Source of the DNA: Galerina marginata
Lineage: Eukaryota; Basidiomycota; Agaricomycetes; Agaricales; Galerinaceae
Length of the DNA stretch: 64,000 nt
Assembly: GCA_023014335.1 (NCBI GenBank)
Contig: JAECYW010000004.1
Location: forward strand, 3,906,001 to 3,970,000
Reading direction: 5' to 3'
Shown: piece after piece, positions 24,821-35,744 of the stretch
Layout: each line of letters begins with the position of its first letter
Numbering within the stretch: position 1 is the first letter of the stretch
Notes under the pieces: generated by a model
What the model was told of the DNA's origin: nothing
What the model saw: only the letters and a program-made list of their open reading frames with translations
Database searches by the model: none
Made by a program: the position numbers and the translations under genes

Positions 24821-26326
24821 TTTTTTAACTGGAATGAGGATAAGGTGAACGGTAGACGACGGTTACAGCGACCAATCTTCAACGCATATTGCTCCACTGG
24901 AACTATGTCGGCCTGTCATTCAACCTGCGAATCGCGATGCCTGCTGCAGTCTTATCACCCCTGAAATGTCAATCAGAATCGAAAAAAAATGTGACAGTCG
25001 ACAGTCCTGGCATCCGTTCTTGTGCGATGCATTTAGAGGAACAACTTACAGCTCACAGGTAACTGTGTGGATGCAGAAAGGAGTCTATAGAACGAGGTCG
25101 CAAATATTCGACATTTCTTAGATCTATCTACCCACGTCTAGTAGAGTTATCTCGTATAAATGGCCCAGGAGGCAGCCTTTGATCATCAACCGAATCAACA
25201 TCGCTTCCCGAGGATCGGTAAAAGTACCATCACCTTCACTATCACTATCACCCTGAGAATTGCCAAAGTACGAATCATTTCCCGCACACGAGCATAAACA
25301 TCCCCCTGCCCACCATAATCAAAGGCAATAATTACAGTATGGAAAGATTGGCAATAACCATTTCCTCTCCGTTATGGATGACCACAGTCAATTTAATAAA
25401 CGAATCCCGACCCGCGTAAATAAATCTATAAAAGGAATAAGAATATCCCAATACGGTGTTCTAATGATCGAGTGCATTTTCGACAACATAGTTGGCTGAT
25501 TTTTGGAAATACTGGGCTTTATAAATGTTATCACTCTTATTTCCTGCAATAATTTCACCTGTCAAATGGGGTCTTGTCATCTTGTTTGGGAGCATCACGG
25601 GAGAAGACTGATATTTTCGTCGCATCTTGCCATGGCTCATTCTGGGGGGTGTTTCAGCTTTTGCCCTGCTACTTTTATCCAGAACCATCCTCACGTCAGG
25701 CTTTCTTGTTTATTCTACGCTCTCTTTGAGGGTCGTGTGCAACTGACATGGTCAACAATGCGCCTTACCGGCAACGCTGACCGCCTAGTCCCGGTTAATT
25801 CATTGGCCCTATAAATACTATCACCAATCTGATATAAACCCAAAATCGTGGGTTTTTGATAAAGTACAGAAGGCGATTATATGGTTTCATCGTGACTTTG
25901 AATGATAAAGCAGGACACTTTCGATCCAGAATCAAACAAAGCGATATTTTTCGAAAATCCGAAAGGTCCTTTCCTGAACTTGACGGTACCAACCCCCTGG
26001 CTTTTCGTAGTATGTTCTCTCCTGCCTGCAGGTGTAAACTTGCTTTGGATGCGAATTGGAGGGGTTATGCTAGCAACATTGGCCAGCAGTAGTCGTATTT
26101 GTAGGTACGAAGGTCTTCCTGATATATGCATCCGATTGGTAGCTGATGAGTTTCGCAATAATAGTCAACAAGAAGAAGACTCCCACATAGTCAGCGCTCT
26201 AACAAAGATGATAGTCAATGATAAACTCGAAGCTGGATAGCCACCGAAGATCTACACGAATTAATTACTACTTTAACAGACCCCTCACTGATCTCGAGGA
26301 AGCTAGCGCATTGGTTTCCGCCCGAT

Positions 26327-27611
26327 ATGTCAGCACCACCAGCCTCAGCTTTCCCGCCTGTCGCAGTTCAGGTAAAGGAGATCGGCATTGGACTTAATGC
26401 TGGGATGTTCCTCACCTTTCTTATGGGTCTGCATTCATCCACATCCCGCCTTCACCGAAATAATAATTTAACAATTTCTAGGAATTTATACAACGGTCTA
26501 CTTTGGCACCATGTACCTCTATGGTAAGTGTGTTCACAACTTCTAATTAGAGTCGGTTTATAATAATTTAATTGTCCAGTGACGAGGAAGGCTTTTCAGG
26601 CTACGATTGTCACTTCCACTATTACGATGCTATATCTCCTCAATATTGGCCAATTAGCCATTCAGTGGCAGCTGCTGCAGTCGAGCTTCGTAGATAACGG
26701 GGAGACGCGCGAAACGATATACCTGACGACATTCCTGAACCCCGCATGGGCCACACTCGCATCGCAAATTTTGACAGCCGCGACGAACATTCTTGCAGAC
26801 GGACTACTGGTGAGTAGCACTTTCACTGATCCTTTCAGGTTCAGCCACTTAAAGCCTGGAAGATTTGGAGATGTTTCTACGCCTGGGATCGCTCGCTTCT
26901 CGCCATCTCCTTACCGTGTTTCTTCCTTGTCGCAGAGACAGGTGAGATTTCATTAGAAAATCAGAAGCCCCAATGAAGTAGGCTGACCCTTCTCCAGGGA
27001 TATACTTATCCTTCATCATATTCTTCTCCGCCGTAAAATTGAATCCATCTATCAGTCAAGGCACAATTCTGAACGACCTTATATCCTCTGGCTATTTCTC
27101 ATCTTTTTCTTCCACCATGTCTGCAACACTCTTAATCGCGTATCGAATCTATTATTCGCTTTCAAACCAGGACGACCACTCCAAGAAAAGATTCACGCAC
27201 GTCGTGGATGTCCTTATACAGTCAGCCGCAGCGTATTCCCTCGCATTAATGGTAGCCGCAATTAACGGAGTCGTTTTGATCACCTCGGGAGACCTTCCCA
27301 ACGTGTCTGTGTTTGCGGTGCTCAATTATGAGGCCAGTGCTCTCCTCTTTTTCGTTTCGGTACGTGTCTCTACAGCTGTAAAAATACTGAGCAATGTTTA
27401 TTAATACTGAGTTTTAAATCAGGGTATAGCACCAACCATAATGGTAGCTCGAGTTGCCCTGGCAGATAATACGGAGGCGAATGTCCACATTTCAGGTCTT
27501 CAATTTCAAGGACAATCAAAGGCCGACAGCGATATAAATGGCGGAATGGATAGCACAGTTGTAATCGGCTACTCCTCAGGTTCCCGAGAGTCTGAAAAAC
27601 AGAGGGTTTAA
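26327..27611 (+). CDS. Multi-spanning membrane protein of a basidiomycete-specific seven-TM-like family
   Basis: Six exons (26327-26426, 26482-26523, 26580-26809, 26839-26941, 26998-27359, 27423-27611) give 341 residues. About seven hydrophobic segments are visible, including IGLNAGMFLTFLMGIY, VTSTITMLYLLNIGQLAIQW, the loop motif NILADGLLVQPLKAWKIW followed by RCFYAWDRSLLAISLPCFFL, ETGIYLSFIIFFSAV, SATLLIAYRIYYSL, SAAAYSLALMVAAINGVVL and ALLFFVSGIAPTIMVARVAL. The layout (short N-terminus, ...DGLL...IWRC...WDRS..., a Ser/Asn-rich cytosolic tail) matches a widespread Agaricomycete family of unknown function. It resembles fungal receptors in topology only. No ligand or G-protein motif is evident. 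The start ATG is followed by Ala/Pro-rich residues and is the first in frame. Confidence 0.8.
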
Positions 27612-27859
27612 ATTTGAAGCCTTCTCGGTTGCGTACGGTTCAAAGACCGCAAGTTGTTCGTGTCCTACTGATTCAAACGGCCAACTTGAGGAGGGGCAGC
27701 TAAAATGTATTTCGTTACGACGACACGGAAGGCGAAATGATGTGTTCCCCCCCCGAATCCCGAGTTCATGCAAAGAGATGTCTGTATTCCATTTTTCAAG
27801 GGCCTCCGAGTGGCCCTGACGCGTTTATTCGTGTAGATATTATTTTCTGTGGTAAACTC

Positions 27860-28430
27860 CAATCCGTTAGTAGAATAATCGGTTCAGTGAAGAAAGCTAT
27901 TAGCTTATTTTCTGCGCGGCTATCGCCTCAGCTACTATTCGACTGTGGACGTTACTTATCTTCCGTTGCAGATATGTTCTCGAAAGCTCCGGCCGCTGTT
28001 GTAAACCACCTTCAAACCAGAGATCCAGTTGAGTAAATGCACTCACTCGAAAGGCCCCCAATCTGCTAAGTCCAGGACCTGAACTGGAGCTTGGGATCCC
28101 CAACGTAAACTTAGGAAGGGCAAGATGTCTTCAACCTCGCGTCATGCTCCGGTTTCCGACGCAATTTTACTGAGCGTAGACGAGGGAGGAAGCTGGAAGG
28201 TTAAAGGGAGAAAGTTTAACGTCTCATTCTCTGTTTTAAGCAAGGTTTCTTCCAGAGGATGAAGATGGCAAATCTTTTCTGCAGTGTCTCGACAAATTGT
28301 CGACGAATTGAAATTGCAAAGAGAAGAGAAACCACGTGACGGTGGAACCCGAGGCCTGAAATAGGAGAAGGAGTTTGAAAGTGGTTATCTTCCTGTCCTC
28401 GACTCGACTCCTCACGCGTCCTCACGCTTC
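27860..28430 (-). pseudogene. Relic 3' portion of an F-box-like gene, an inverted copy of 57.36-57.88 kb
   Basis: The reverse complement matches the 3' third and downstream flank of the F-box-like locus at 56.2-57.7 kb at nucleotide level. Examples are the segment for GLGFHR/LLSLQFVETLQ, the stretch for FFPRLRSVKMLRK, the block for APVQVLDLADW, and the post-stop sequence around AATAGCTTTCTTCACTGAAC. Frames are broken many times. The 5' two thirds are absent. The relic ends about 200 bp before the intact paralogue at 28636. Confidence 0.75.
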
Positions 28431-28635
28431 GTACTTTGTGATCCCATGAGTTCTAGGAACTTGCAAGGTTCTTATTAGGATGACCAATTTTCCGAACCGG
28501 AGCCTGGCTGGTCGGCCTGTGAAGGCAGTTCTCACGTTTCGGACACGATAGTCTACTCTCGGTGCTTTGATCAGCAACCCCCATGAATTACGCGAACCTT
28601 GCTTTACTCTGCTTCCCTCCCCTTATCCAAGATCG

Positions 28636-30171
28636 ATGAATGACAATGGCGCTCTGGCAAATAAGCACATTCTTCTGCTTATTTTCAGCCTCAATGCAGA
28701 TATGTTCTCCGACAAAGACGCTCTGAAGACCACTCCGAGTCGAATGTCATCTCAGGCATGCCGATCCTGGCGCTCTATCCTGCTCGACACACCGTCCTTG
28801 TGGGCAAAGCTCATCGACCTGGATGCCCTTGACCAAGTGACAGACAACTGGAGGAACGAGGTCCTGCGAAGGAGTGCAGATTGTTTGCTCTGGATCAAAG
28901 GCACAAAACGAATTTACAACGCATCCTTCTGGGTCAAGGGCCCAGATGATGTAAATCATATACAGTACGACGTCTCGTCACTCCATAGGTTTTTCTTCTC
29001 GGTTTTGGCTGCCCACTGGAGCAGAATTGAAAGGGTGGTTGTCAGTATCGAGGTCGGCTGTGTTGACTCCCAGGCCTGGCGATGCATCTACCTCCCTGCT
29101 CCTCGCCTTCGAGTCTTCGAACTCGAATTTCTCGACATGGACACAACTTCAGTAGCAACTATCGTACCCCTCTTTGCAAATCACGCCCCGCTACTCACCA
29201 CATTCTATGCAAAACATGTGAAGTTCGACATTTCAGCACCCTGGGTCTCGGCCCTTCGTTCTATTACCATTGGGCCGCCAACCAGCCTCTCTGAGACGTT
29301 GGATTTATTGGAGACCACCCCTTTGCTAGAGACCCTTCGTATCCACAAAGTTGCAACGGAAACTATAAGCCGCATCCGTTCTATTCGCCTCCCAAATCTC
29401 CAAGAAATGACACTTTCCGGTCATTTCAGCGTCTGCATGACGCTGGTCAAATCCATTGTGGTCTGCGCCCAAGGTCTCGCGCTCAGATTGTCGATTGACG
29501 CCACTGGAAATAACCCCGGGGAACTAAATCCCACAGACCTCCACGCATTATCCGACTTTTGGACGAGGTATTTTGGCGTTCATGTCCCTGTCGCAGTCAG
29601 GCTCGAAATTTCGAGTCAATTTTTCTGTTTTAGCGGAAACACCAGCGATGGATCAGACTTTTCGTTCACCTTCCCCACTCCAAGTCCATTTTCTCAGCTT
29701 CTGCACGCACTCGCGCTGCCGATCTTCGATACTGTCAGCCAATTAAAACTCGAAATCCCGAATGATCCCCCAGCCCGTCCGGAGCTCATTGCCTTTTTGT
29801 TGTCGCTCTCGTCGGTCAAAGTCTTGGATGCTGATGACCGAGTCCTTCAGCAGCTTCGAGAATTGCAGAAAGAGACCAGTCAAGCCTGTCTGCCCATGCT
29901 CAAAACCATCAAACTCAATGACCTCAGCAGCAATCCAGAGGATAAAATTTTGCCATTCCTTCAAGCGCGGAAAAATGCCGGGATCCCGATCAAAACTTTT
30001 GACCTCACGCAGTGCAGTCCCACTTTTAACCTCGTCGTCTCTCCATCTATGGTATTTCTTGATAAAATGGAGGGCTTGAAGGTTCTGTATATTCGATTGA
30101 GAGGAGGACAAGGCCCGATTTTAATTCGGTATGTATGTGGAAGTGGAAATCCTAATAAGCTTCGGTTTTGA
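28636..30171 (+). CDS. F-box-like protein, intact divergent family member
   Basis: An uninterrupted frame of 511 residues from the first in-frame ATG (MNDNGALANKHILLLIFSL). Family landmarks are SSQACRSWRSILLDTP, SLWAKLIDLDAL, NWRNEVLRRSADCLLWIKG, leucine-rich middle repeats (APRLRVFELEFLDMD, NLQEMTLSGHFSV, FLLSLSSVKVLDADDR) and a C-terminal block with IKTFDLTQCSP...MEGLKVLYIRL...RYVCGSGNPNKLRF. Its ending most resembles the frameshifted member at 16741-18361, so these two form a subgroup apart from the copies at 22 and 56-59 kb. A role as a ubiquitin-ligase substrate adaptor is inferred from the F-box-like fold only. Confidence 0.82.
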   Translation: MNDNGALANKHILLLIFSLNADMFSDKDALKTTPSRMSSQACRSWRSILLDTPSLWAKLIDLDALDQVTDNWRNEVLRRSADCLLWIKGTKRIYNASFWVKGPDDVNHIQYDVSSLHRFFFSVLAAHWSRIERVVVSIEVGCVDSQAWRCIYLPAPRLRVFELEFLDMDTTSVATIVPLFANHAPLLTTFYAKHVKFDISAPWVSALRSITIGPPTSLSETLDLLETTPLLETLRIHKVATETISRIRSIRLPNLQEMTLSGHFSVCMTLVKSIVVCAQGLALRLSIDATGNNPGELNPTDLHALSDFWTRYFGVHVPVAVRLEISSQFFCFSGNTSDGSDFSFTFPTPSPFSQLLHALALPIFDTVSQLKLEIPNDPPARPELIAFLLSLSSVKVLDADDRVLQQLRELQKETSQACLPMLKTIKLNDLSSNPEDKILPFLQARKNAGIPIKTFDLTQCSPTFNLVVSPSMVFLDKMEGLKVLYIRLRGGQGPILIRYVCGSGNPNKLRF

Positions 30172-30540
30172 GCTGATAGGGCAATGGCCTAGTAGAAAGG
30201 GTAACAATACTAAAAGCCAAGAATATACTAGCCAACCGTTGTATTGCGACCTTCCACTTAATACGAAGCCTCGCGATGTTCTCAAACTACTTATTGTAAC
30301 AACTGATTAATCACCAGTCTCTTCTTTTCCGTCTATTCAGAAGTTGGGCTCTGCAGGATAATGTACTCGCATGGGAAAAAATTGTCTCCCATTCCTCGTA
30401 TGATAGTCGTCGTTTTTTCCCTACTTCTTCCGAGCCGAACGGTCAAATTGAGGACGCGACCACGATAGAGTAAGGTAAACCCCTAGCGACGGCTAAATGG
30501 TGTATCTCTCTCCTGACTTCACGGAAAGAATTTAAGGTCT

Positions 30541-30650
30541 CTCTCGACGTTCTGGACCTGACATACAGGCAAAGGTTTCAGATGCTACATTTTTTCGAAG
30601 GCCGCACAGGACTGAAAGTGATACACCGTGCCAGGGACTGTGCATAGTAT
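30541..30650 (+). pseudogene. Short C-terminal relic of an F-box-like paralogue
   Basis: A single frame reads LDVLDLTYRQRFQMLHFFEG then RTGLKVIHRARDCA and a stop. This is the same C-terminal block as the relic at 24662-24820 and the intact genes. Nothing upstream extends it. It lies 370 bp past the intact member at 28636-30171 and may be the remnant of a tandem copy. Confidence 0.65.
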
Positions 30651-30910
30651 ATCTGGGTATAGATTCGGTTGGAGTGGGATTCGGATACAAGCGATTCGAA
30701 TGACGTAATAATATCGAACTCTACGTACTCAAAAAAATACTGGCGCTCTTGCTTTCTCCGGATGACATGAACGATAGGCGCCGGCAACGAAGAAGGGTAC
30801 TCTTTAGCAATCTGATAAGATACCTGGACACTTTCAGTGGGAAGGTCTTAATTCATGGTGTTTTGACATGTTTGCTGGAGACGGCATTGGCACAGCCTTT
30901 GCACTTTGTA

Positions 30911-31204
30911 CAGCTATGCGTGAAAAGATAGGCCAGTTTTACGCCCCACTCACTCAGTGGTCTGTATAGGAGACTATTTCCCGCCTGCCGAACTGGGCAG
31001 ACGCTGGGAGATGGAGCCAAAACCGGACCAAACAACCCGCCCCACAATCCGGAACTTGGGCCCGCCACGCTTCGCCTCTCTGCTAACTTTTTGTGGATAA
31101 TGAGGGTGGGGCTTTGTACTGTTTTGTTTGTCCTGCTCCAATCCTGAACGAAGATCACTGAGTGAACGCGGCGCAAAGCTGGCCTATGGTTTCACGCATA
31201 GCTG
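30911..31204. mobile_element. MITE with 49-bp inverted ends and TA target duplication
   Basis: The first 49 bp (30911-30959, starting CAGCTATGCGTGAAA) and the last 49 bp (31156-31204) are inverted copies of each other with about 7 mismatches. TA flanks both ends (30909-30910 and 31205-31206). The element is 294 bp with no coding capacity. The TA duplication points to mobilisation by a Tc1/mariner-type transposase. Its ends are unlike those of the autonomous element at 49814-53304, so a different source is expected. Confidence 0.85.
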
Positions 31205-31206
31205 TA

Positions 31207-33969
31207 ACCGGAACCCGGTTCCGAGTCCTATAGGACTGGTTATTTTTAGTTCGTCCGCATTCTTTCAACGTTTGACGCGCACTTCAATGTTGTTTTCACC
31301 CCCGCCCCATGTACTCGAGTACGGCTGGTTCCTTCCTGACAGGTCGACGTTGCGCAACAGTGCCGATCGATAAAGGCGAAGACTGATGGTGGGTACGAAA
31401 CGGTTAGTAGAGGCGCGAATACGAACATACCTTTGTTCTCGAGTCTCGACTCGCCTTATTCCTCTTTTTGGCTTGGTTTTACCTGTAGACCGGCGAAGAG
31501 GATTGCTGCAGTAGCAAGGTAGGTTAACATTTAATTTATTCTTTTGCTTAGGTTGCAGTATGCGTGATGGGCTGGTCACTGTCAACCGAGAAATCATAGA
31601 ACAAGCAGGCGACTTACGACACCAAAACCATATCTGCAGCGCAGACACGGTCACCAGAATGTTTTGGTCTCTGCGAGGATCTTCTTTTCGACAAGCCCTC
31701 GCCGCCGCGACGTCCAACCTTTCCGCTTGAGAGTTTGTCTACGGTCACGACTAAGTTCCTGCTTTATCTTCCGTCAGGGTACCTTGGCTCTGTCACCCCC
31801 CAACAAATTCTGACATGTCGTATCGTCCGGTGTTTGCGACAAGTACAGTCTCCTTATGTTATGTTTGTTGTATCGCCTCTCGAGTTCCTCCTGCTACGAG
31901 TACGTAGGTGGCACATAGGGCTTGCCTGGGGCGCTCCGCTTGCCCCAGGAGGCAAAGACAGCACCCAAACTCAGACTTGGGTTAAAAGAATTCTGGTGAT
32001 ATGTTGCCTGAGGTTCTTCATATAAGCGGGTAAAATTAATTGGAAATTAAACCTCCTCAGTGATTGTTGAGTGATTGTGGATTAATGTGGCTGAGCAATT
32101 TTTCTAAGCGAACCTTTTCTTCTGAAGTACTCAAGTTCTTATTATTCTAAGTGTCCAGGCACTGCCCGCAGGGCCATTGAAAAGGAATTCTTAACAGAGT
32201 TCCTGTCCACGTCCAAATTTGGTCTGTTTGTCCTTGGTTTGTCCTGAAAGCTGTTGGACCCGACGCGCTCCTCCAATTTTTACTTCTCTGACCTCAATCT
32301 CACTCTAAATGATCATTTTCTTCGAACAGAGCACGATAGCATCCAGCAAGGCAACGGCTTACTAGGTTCAGGGTCCAGGAACACGCTGTTGGCCTCATGA
32401 TACTTGGTTTTCCGGATCATTTCTAAAGGCACTAGCGGAAGAACTCGTCCATGAACTTCCGAGTTCATGAACCCTGGATCTCATGCTGTAACTCCTTGAT
32501 TGACGAAAGCGATAAAAAAAGCTCTCTGAGTGTATGACCAAGGTGCTTCACATACTCTATTTCTCTTGATCGCACCGTGTAGGGGCACTCACAAACGGTC
32601 TCATCTATCTTTTTGAAGTTAGCCTCCGACCCACCTTGGTGTTCGTATTTTTTACTCTAGTCTCCAGAAGACCCTTGGAACAAGGTTGATGATTAGGTCA
32701 TGACACAGTCACTCTGAATGAACAATAATAATGAGTCTTTTGTTTTACGCAAGGCCAGGGGTTAGTTTTTGTTCACCGTTCACTTTGACAGTGGTCGATC
32801 GAATACCAGTTTCAAGACCAAAGGCGGATGTATGGGACAATTTGCGGCTCCAAAGATACGAGTAGCTCGTGCCCACCGTTCAACTCGCCATCGAGTGGAA
32901 TTGGATTATATGAGTCTCGAGGCACCTCGCGGACAATAAACGTCATAAGGGACCGAGTCCGGGCCCGGAGGGCAATGTGCCCATGGGGTTATTTTCGTAC
33001 GTATCCAGTGATCCCGCGGGGCTTCAAAAGGTGGTGCGAACTTGTCCGTTCCAACTGCCTTGTTCCTGTCCTCATCTTTCTAACTTAGATCCATATGATC
33101 GTCGCCCGCAGGGTTATATCATTCTAAAGACGAGGACAAACTGATTGGTGTAGGTTGCTAGCTTCTTGATTCGACCTCGCTTATCCCCACCATCTGCTTA
33201 GGTCGCCGCTCCACCTCGTGTCCCTGGCTCTTGAAGGCGTCGGCTTGCTAGGAATCAGCCAATCGGACACGTACAGGCTGCTACGTCAGTCAACTCCACC
33301 TGTGTGATACAGGCGGCAGGAAGGGCAATTCATCAGAGTCGTGTTCCCCAACCAGCGCTCGATTATACATCATAGTTCACAGGCTTCTATTTATCAACCC
33401 TTCCGCCCGTCGAGCCCCCCAAGAATCGTGTTCGCTACTTGCTGACATCGATCTCGGTCAAACCGTTTCGACTTGAGATACTGCTGCGTTCAGCAGTCAC
33501 ATATCGGTCGCGAATCGTGCCGTGCCCTGGGTCATTCGCCATCTCAAACCACGTTCATGCCTGTAGGCCACGGCTCCCGCAGATCCATCGGTTTTCCTCG
33601 CTCCAGAGCGCCTTGTCGTCCATATTCTTGTACCGCCACCAGTTCAGCAGCGAAAAACACGGCTTCCAATCGCTGGCCCAAGCCACTTACGTTAATCGCA
33701 CCCACCAGACCGAATAGAACACCTTATTGACGTATCGGATTCGGAATAGGTCTTCATCAAATTCATCTCCACCAACCAACCAACGGCACCACCAGCACGA
33801 TCATCGATATCAAAGCCGGCCTGGACTCTGCTTCGTCGACCTGGCCTATCGCCTGAAACTCCGCATTGCTTTTGTAGCGCCCAGTTCCATCTCCGTTGAC
33901 CCTGCCCCTCTTCAGGACTCTTTTCCACCAGCGTTTTTCGCCACAAAAAAAAGAACTTTGCCTCCTAAG
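31207..33969. other. Long spacer between MITE and the sHSP-like gene
   Basis: No supported gene in about 2.7 kb. Short open frames on both strands overlap without codon or motif support. The last 500 bp before 33970 are probably promoter and leader of the next gene (pyrimidine-rich, with CCACCAACCAACCAAC-type repeats). Confidence 0.35.
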
Positions 33970-35010
33970 ATGCCCCTCCCCACGCCAAGCTCGTCCAACC
34001 ACCCTTCATCGCATTCTTCCAGTTCTACATCATCCTCCGCCTCCTCATACACCCAACCAGAGTACTCCTATTTCTCTCCGCACGCCCCATTCACCAGCCC
34101 TAGCCAGAGCACGAGCACGAGTAGCCTGAGCGCGCCCAACTCGCCCTACGCCACGATGAGCTCGTCCAGCACGTACGGGTTCAAATCCGCCCCAGCGCCG
34201 AACCCCACCAACACGACCACGACAACCACAACGACATCACCCGGCGGCCCGATTATTACTGCCACCGTGACATCCCGCAACTCCAATAGCACCGCCAGCA
34301 GCATAGCGAGCGCAGGGCCTGGAGGGGGTTACAGCAGCGCCTATCCGCACCCGTACGCACATCAGAACAGCATGCATCAAAACACGAACCACGATGTGCT
34401 GCAGCAGTTTGCGCTGCACATCCCGCCGCCGCCTCCGCTTTCGCTGTCTGCGTCGGCCATGCGGAATCCGGCATCGTCGTCTGGAGGAGGAGGGGGAGGA
34501 GGGGGAGGAGACTTGCGCTCGGCGGCGCCGAGTTCGCCGCAGATGACGCTGGGCAGCACACTGGCGCAGTATACGCTGAGCGTGCTGCTTCCGCGCAGCG
34601 TGCAGCCCGAGATGGTGACCATCTCTGCGAACAAAGGGGATCGGATCCGGGTCGTGGCGGATGCGTGGGGTGGTGGGACTGAATGTAAGTTTTCATTTTC
34701 ATACTGGTATTGGTATTGGTCCTTTATGCGGTTTCATGTTCTGCGGTTTCATTCATTTCTTTCCGGTTTATTTACTTCCGGTCTCTTAATTTTACTTCAT
34801 CGAACGAGCGCTAACCGATCGTCATGTGCTCCATCTTTCGACCTTCGTTACTGACGGTTTAGTCTTTTTTTCACAGACCACTATGAATGGCAGATCAGCT
34901 TTCCACCGCACGACATCGACATGGGAGCTGTGCATGCGCGGTTCGATCCAGATGGGCGGCTGACGCTTGAGGTGCGGAGGAGAGCGGCGGCGAGGGCGAG
35001 GTATTACTAG
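33970..35010 (+). CDS. Small heat-shock (alpha-crystallin-like) domain protein with long low-complexity N-terminus
   Basis: Two exons (33970-34684, 34877-35010; a 192-bp intron) give 282 residues. Residues 1-180 are Ser/Pro/Thr/Asn-rich, with a Thr run, a Tyr/Pro patch and a run of nine Gly. The folded part, about 190-275, reads LAQYTLSVLLPRSVQPEMVT, ISANKGDRIRVVADAW, YEWQISFPPHDIDMGAVHAR and FDPDGRLTLEVRRR. This order (hydrophobic strands, FPP.DIDM..V.ARF.DG.L.L.V) fits the alpha-crystallin/HSP20 fold. The protein lacks a clear C-terminal I-X-I motif, ending RARYY. It may be a chaperone-like or regulatory protein; this call is by motif pattern only. The start ATG is the first one near the compositional onset; the frame is open upstream without other good starts. 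Confidence 0.65.
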
Positions 35011-35744
35011 GGCATAACGAACGTCGTCATATTGCAATACGATGAGAGCGCGGGAAGGGAAGCCGTGCTGACCTCAGAGGCATCCATGATCCGGATCCTT
35101 GCTGGACTGGTAGACGCCCGTTTAGGCGACCTGGGGATATCGGGTTTTTGGTCCTGCAATCGTGACGACTGCACAGCCTGCGCAGCAGGCGACCTGGGAG
35201 TCTGGTGAGAGGGACGACGACGAGGGTGACTGGAGGCGGGTGGGTTTTGGCCGTGGCCTTTGCTCTAAATCTAAAGTAAGTATGCACTGAGTACGACGCG
35301 ACGAAGCTGCTTGGGACGGACGCCACACACGATACGATACGATGCCCTGGCTGGCGGCGGTTGATATACGCCTATGCGTATTCTATTTATTTATCACATA
35401 TGCCGCATGTGGTGTGGTGTTAAATTATGAGTGGCTGGTTCTGTAGATGAGATTCAGAGGGTTGTGTTTACTGTACCATGTATGAATTTCTTTCCAATGT
35501 TTTCTATGTACTGTAGCGGAATATATATACCCAACAACGATTCGATTCACGATGCATGTCAATGATGGTCTTAAGTTCAAACTTCATTTCTCTATGTCCC
35601 TACGCTTTTACTTACTCCAATCAGGCATTGACGATATCATGAACTCATCATACGACGAATGTGTCCCTTTTCTGGCTACCGCAGCCCCAATCACAGCCGC
35701 CACACCTGGATATTTCGAATTTTCGATCCCCGTCTGCCCGTCTG
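35011..35744. other. Convergent spacer; left end of a tandemly duplicated unit
   Basis: No gene. From about 35527 the sequence (ACCCAACAACGATTCGATTC and following) recurs at about 38583, marking the left border of the duplication that carries the two following F-box-like genes. Confidence 0.5.

Noticed and set aside
34256..34702. Long minus-strand open frames opposite the sHSP-like gene
   Set aside because: They are shadows of the Ser/Pro/Gly-rich exon; the + strand has the splice site and a continuous domain.
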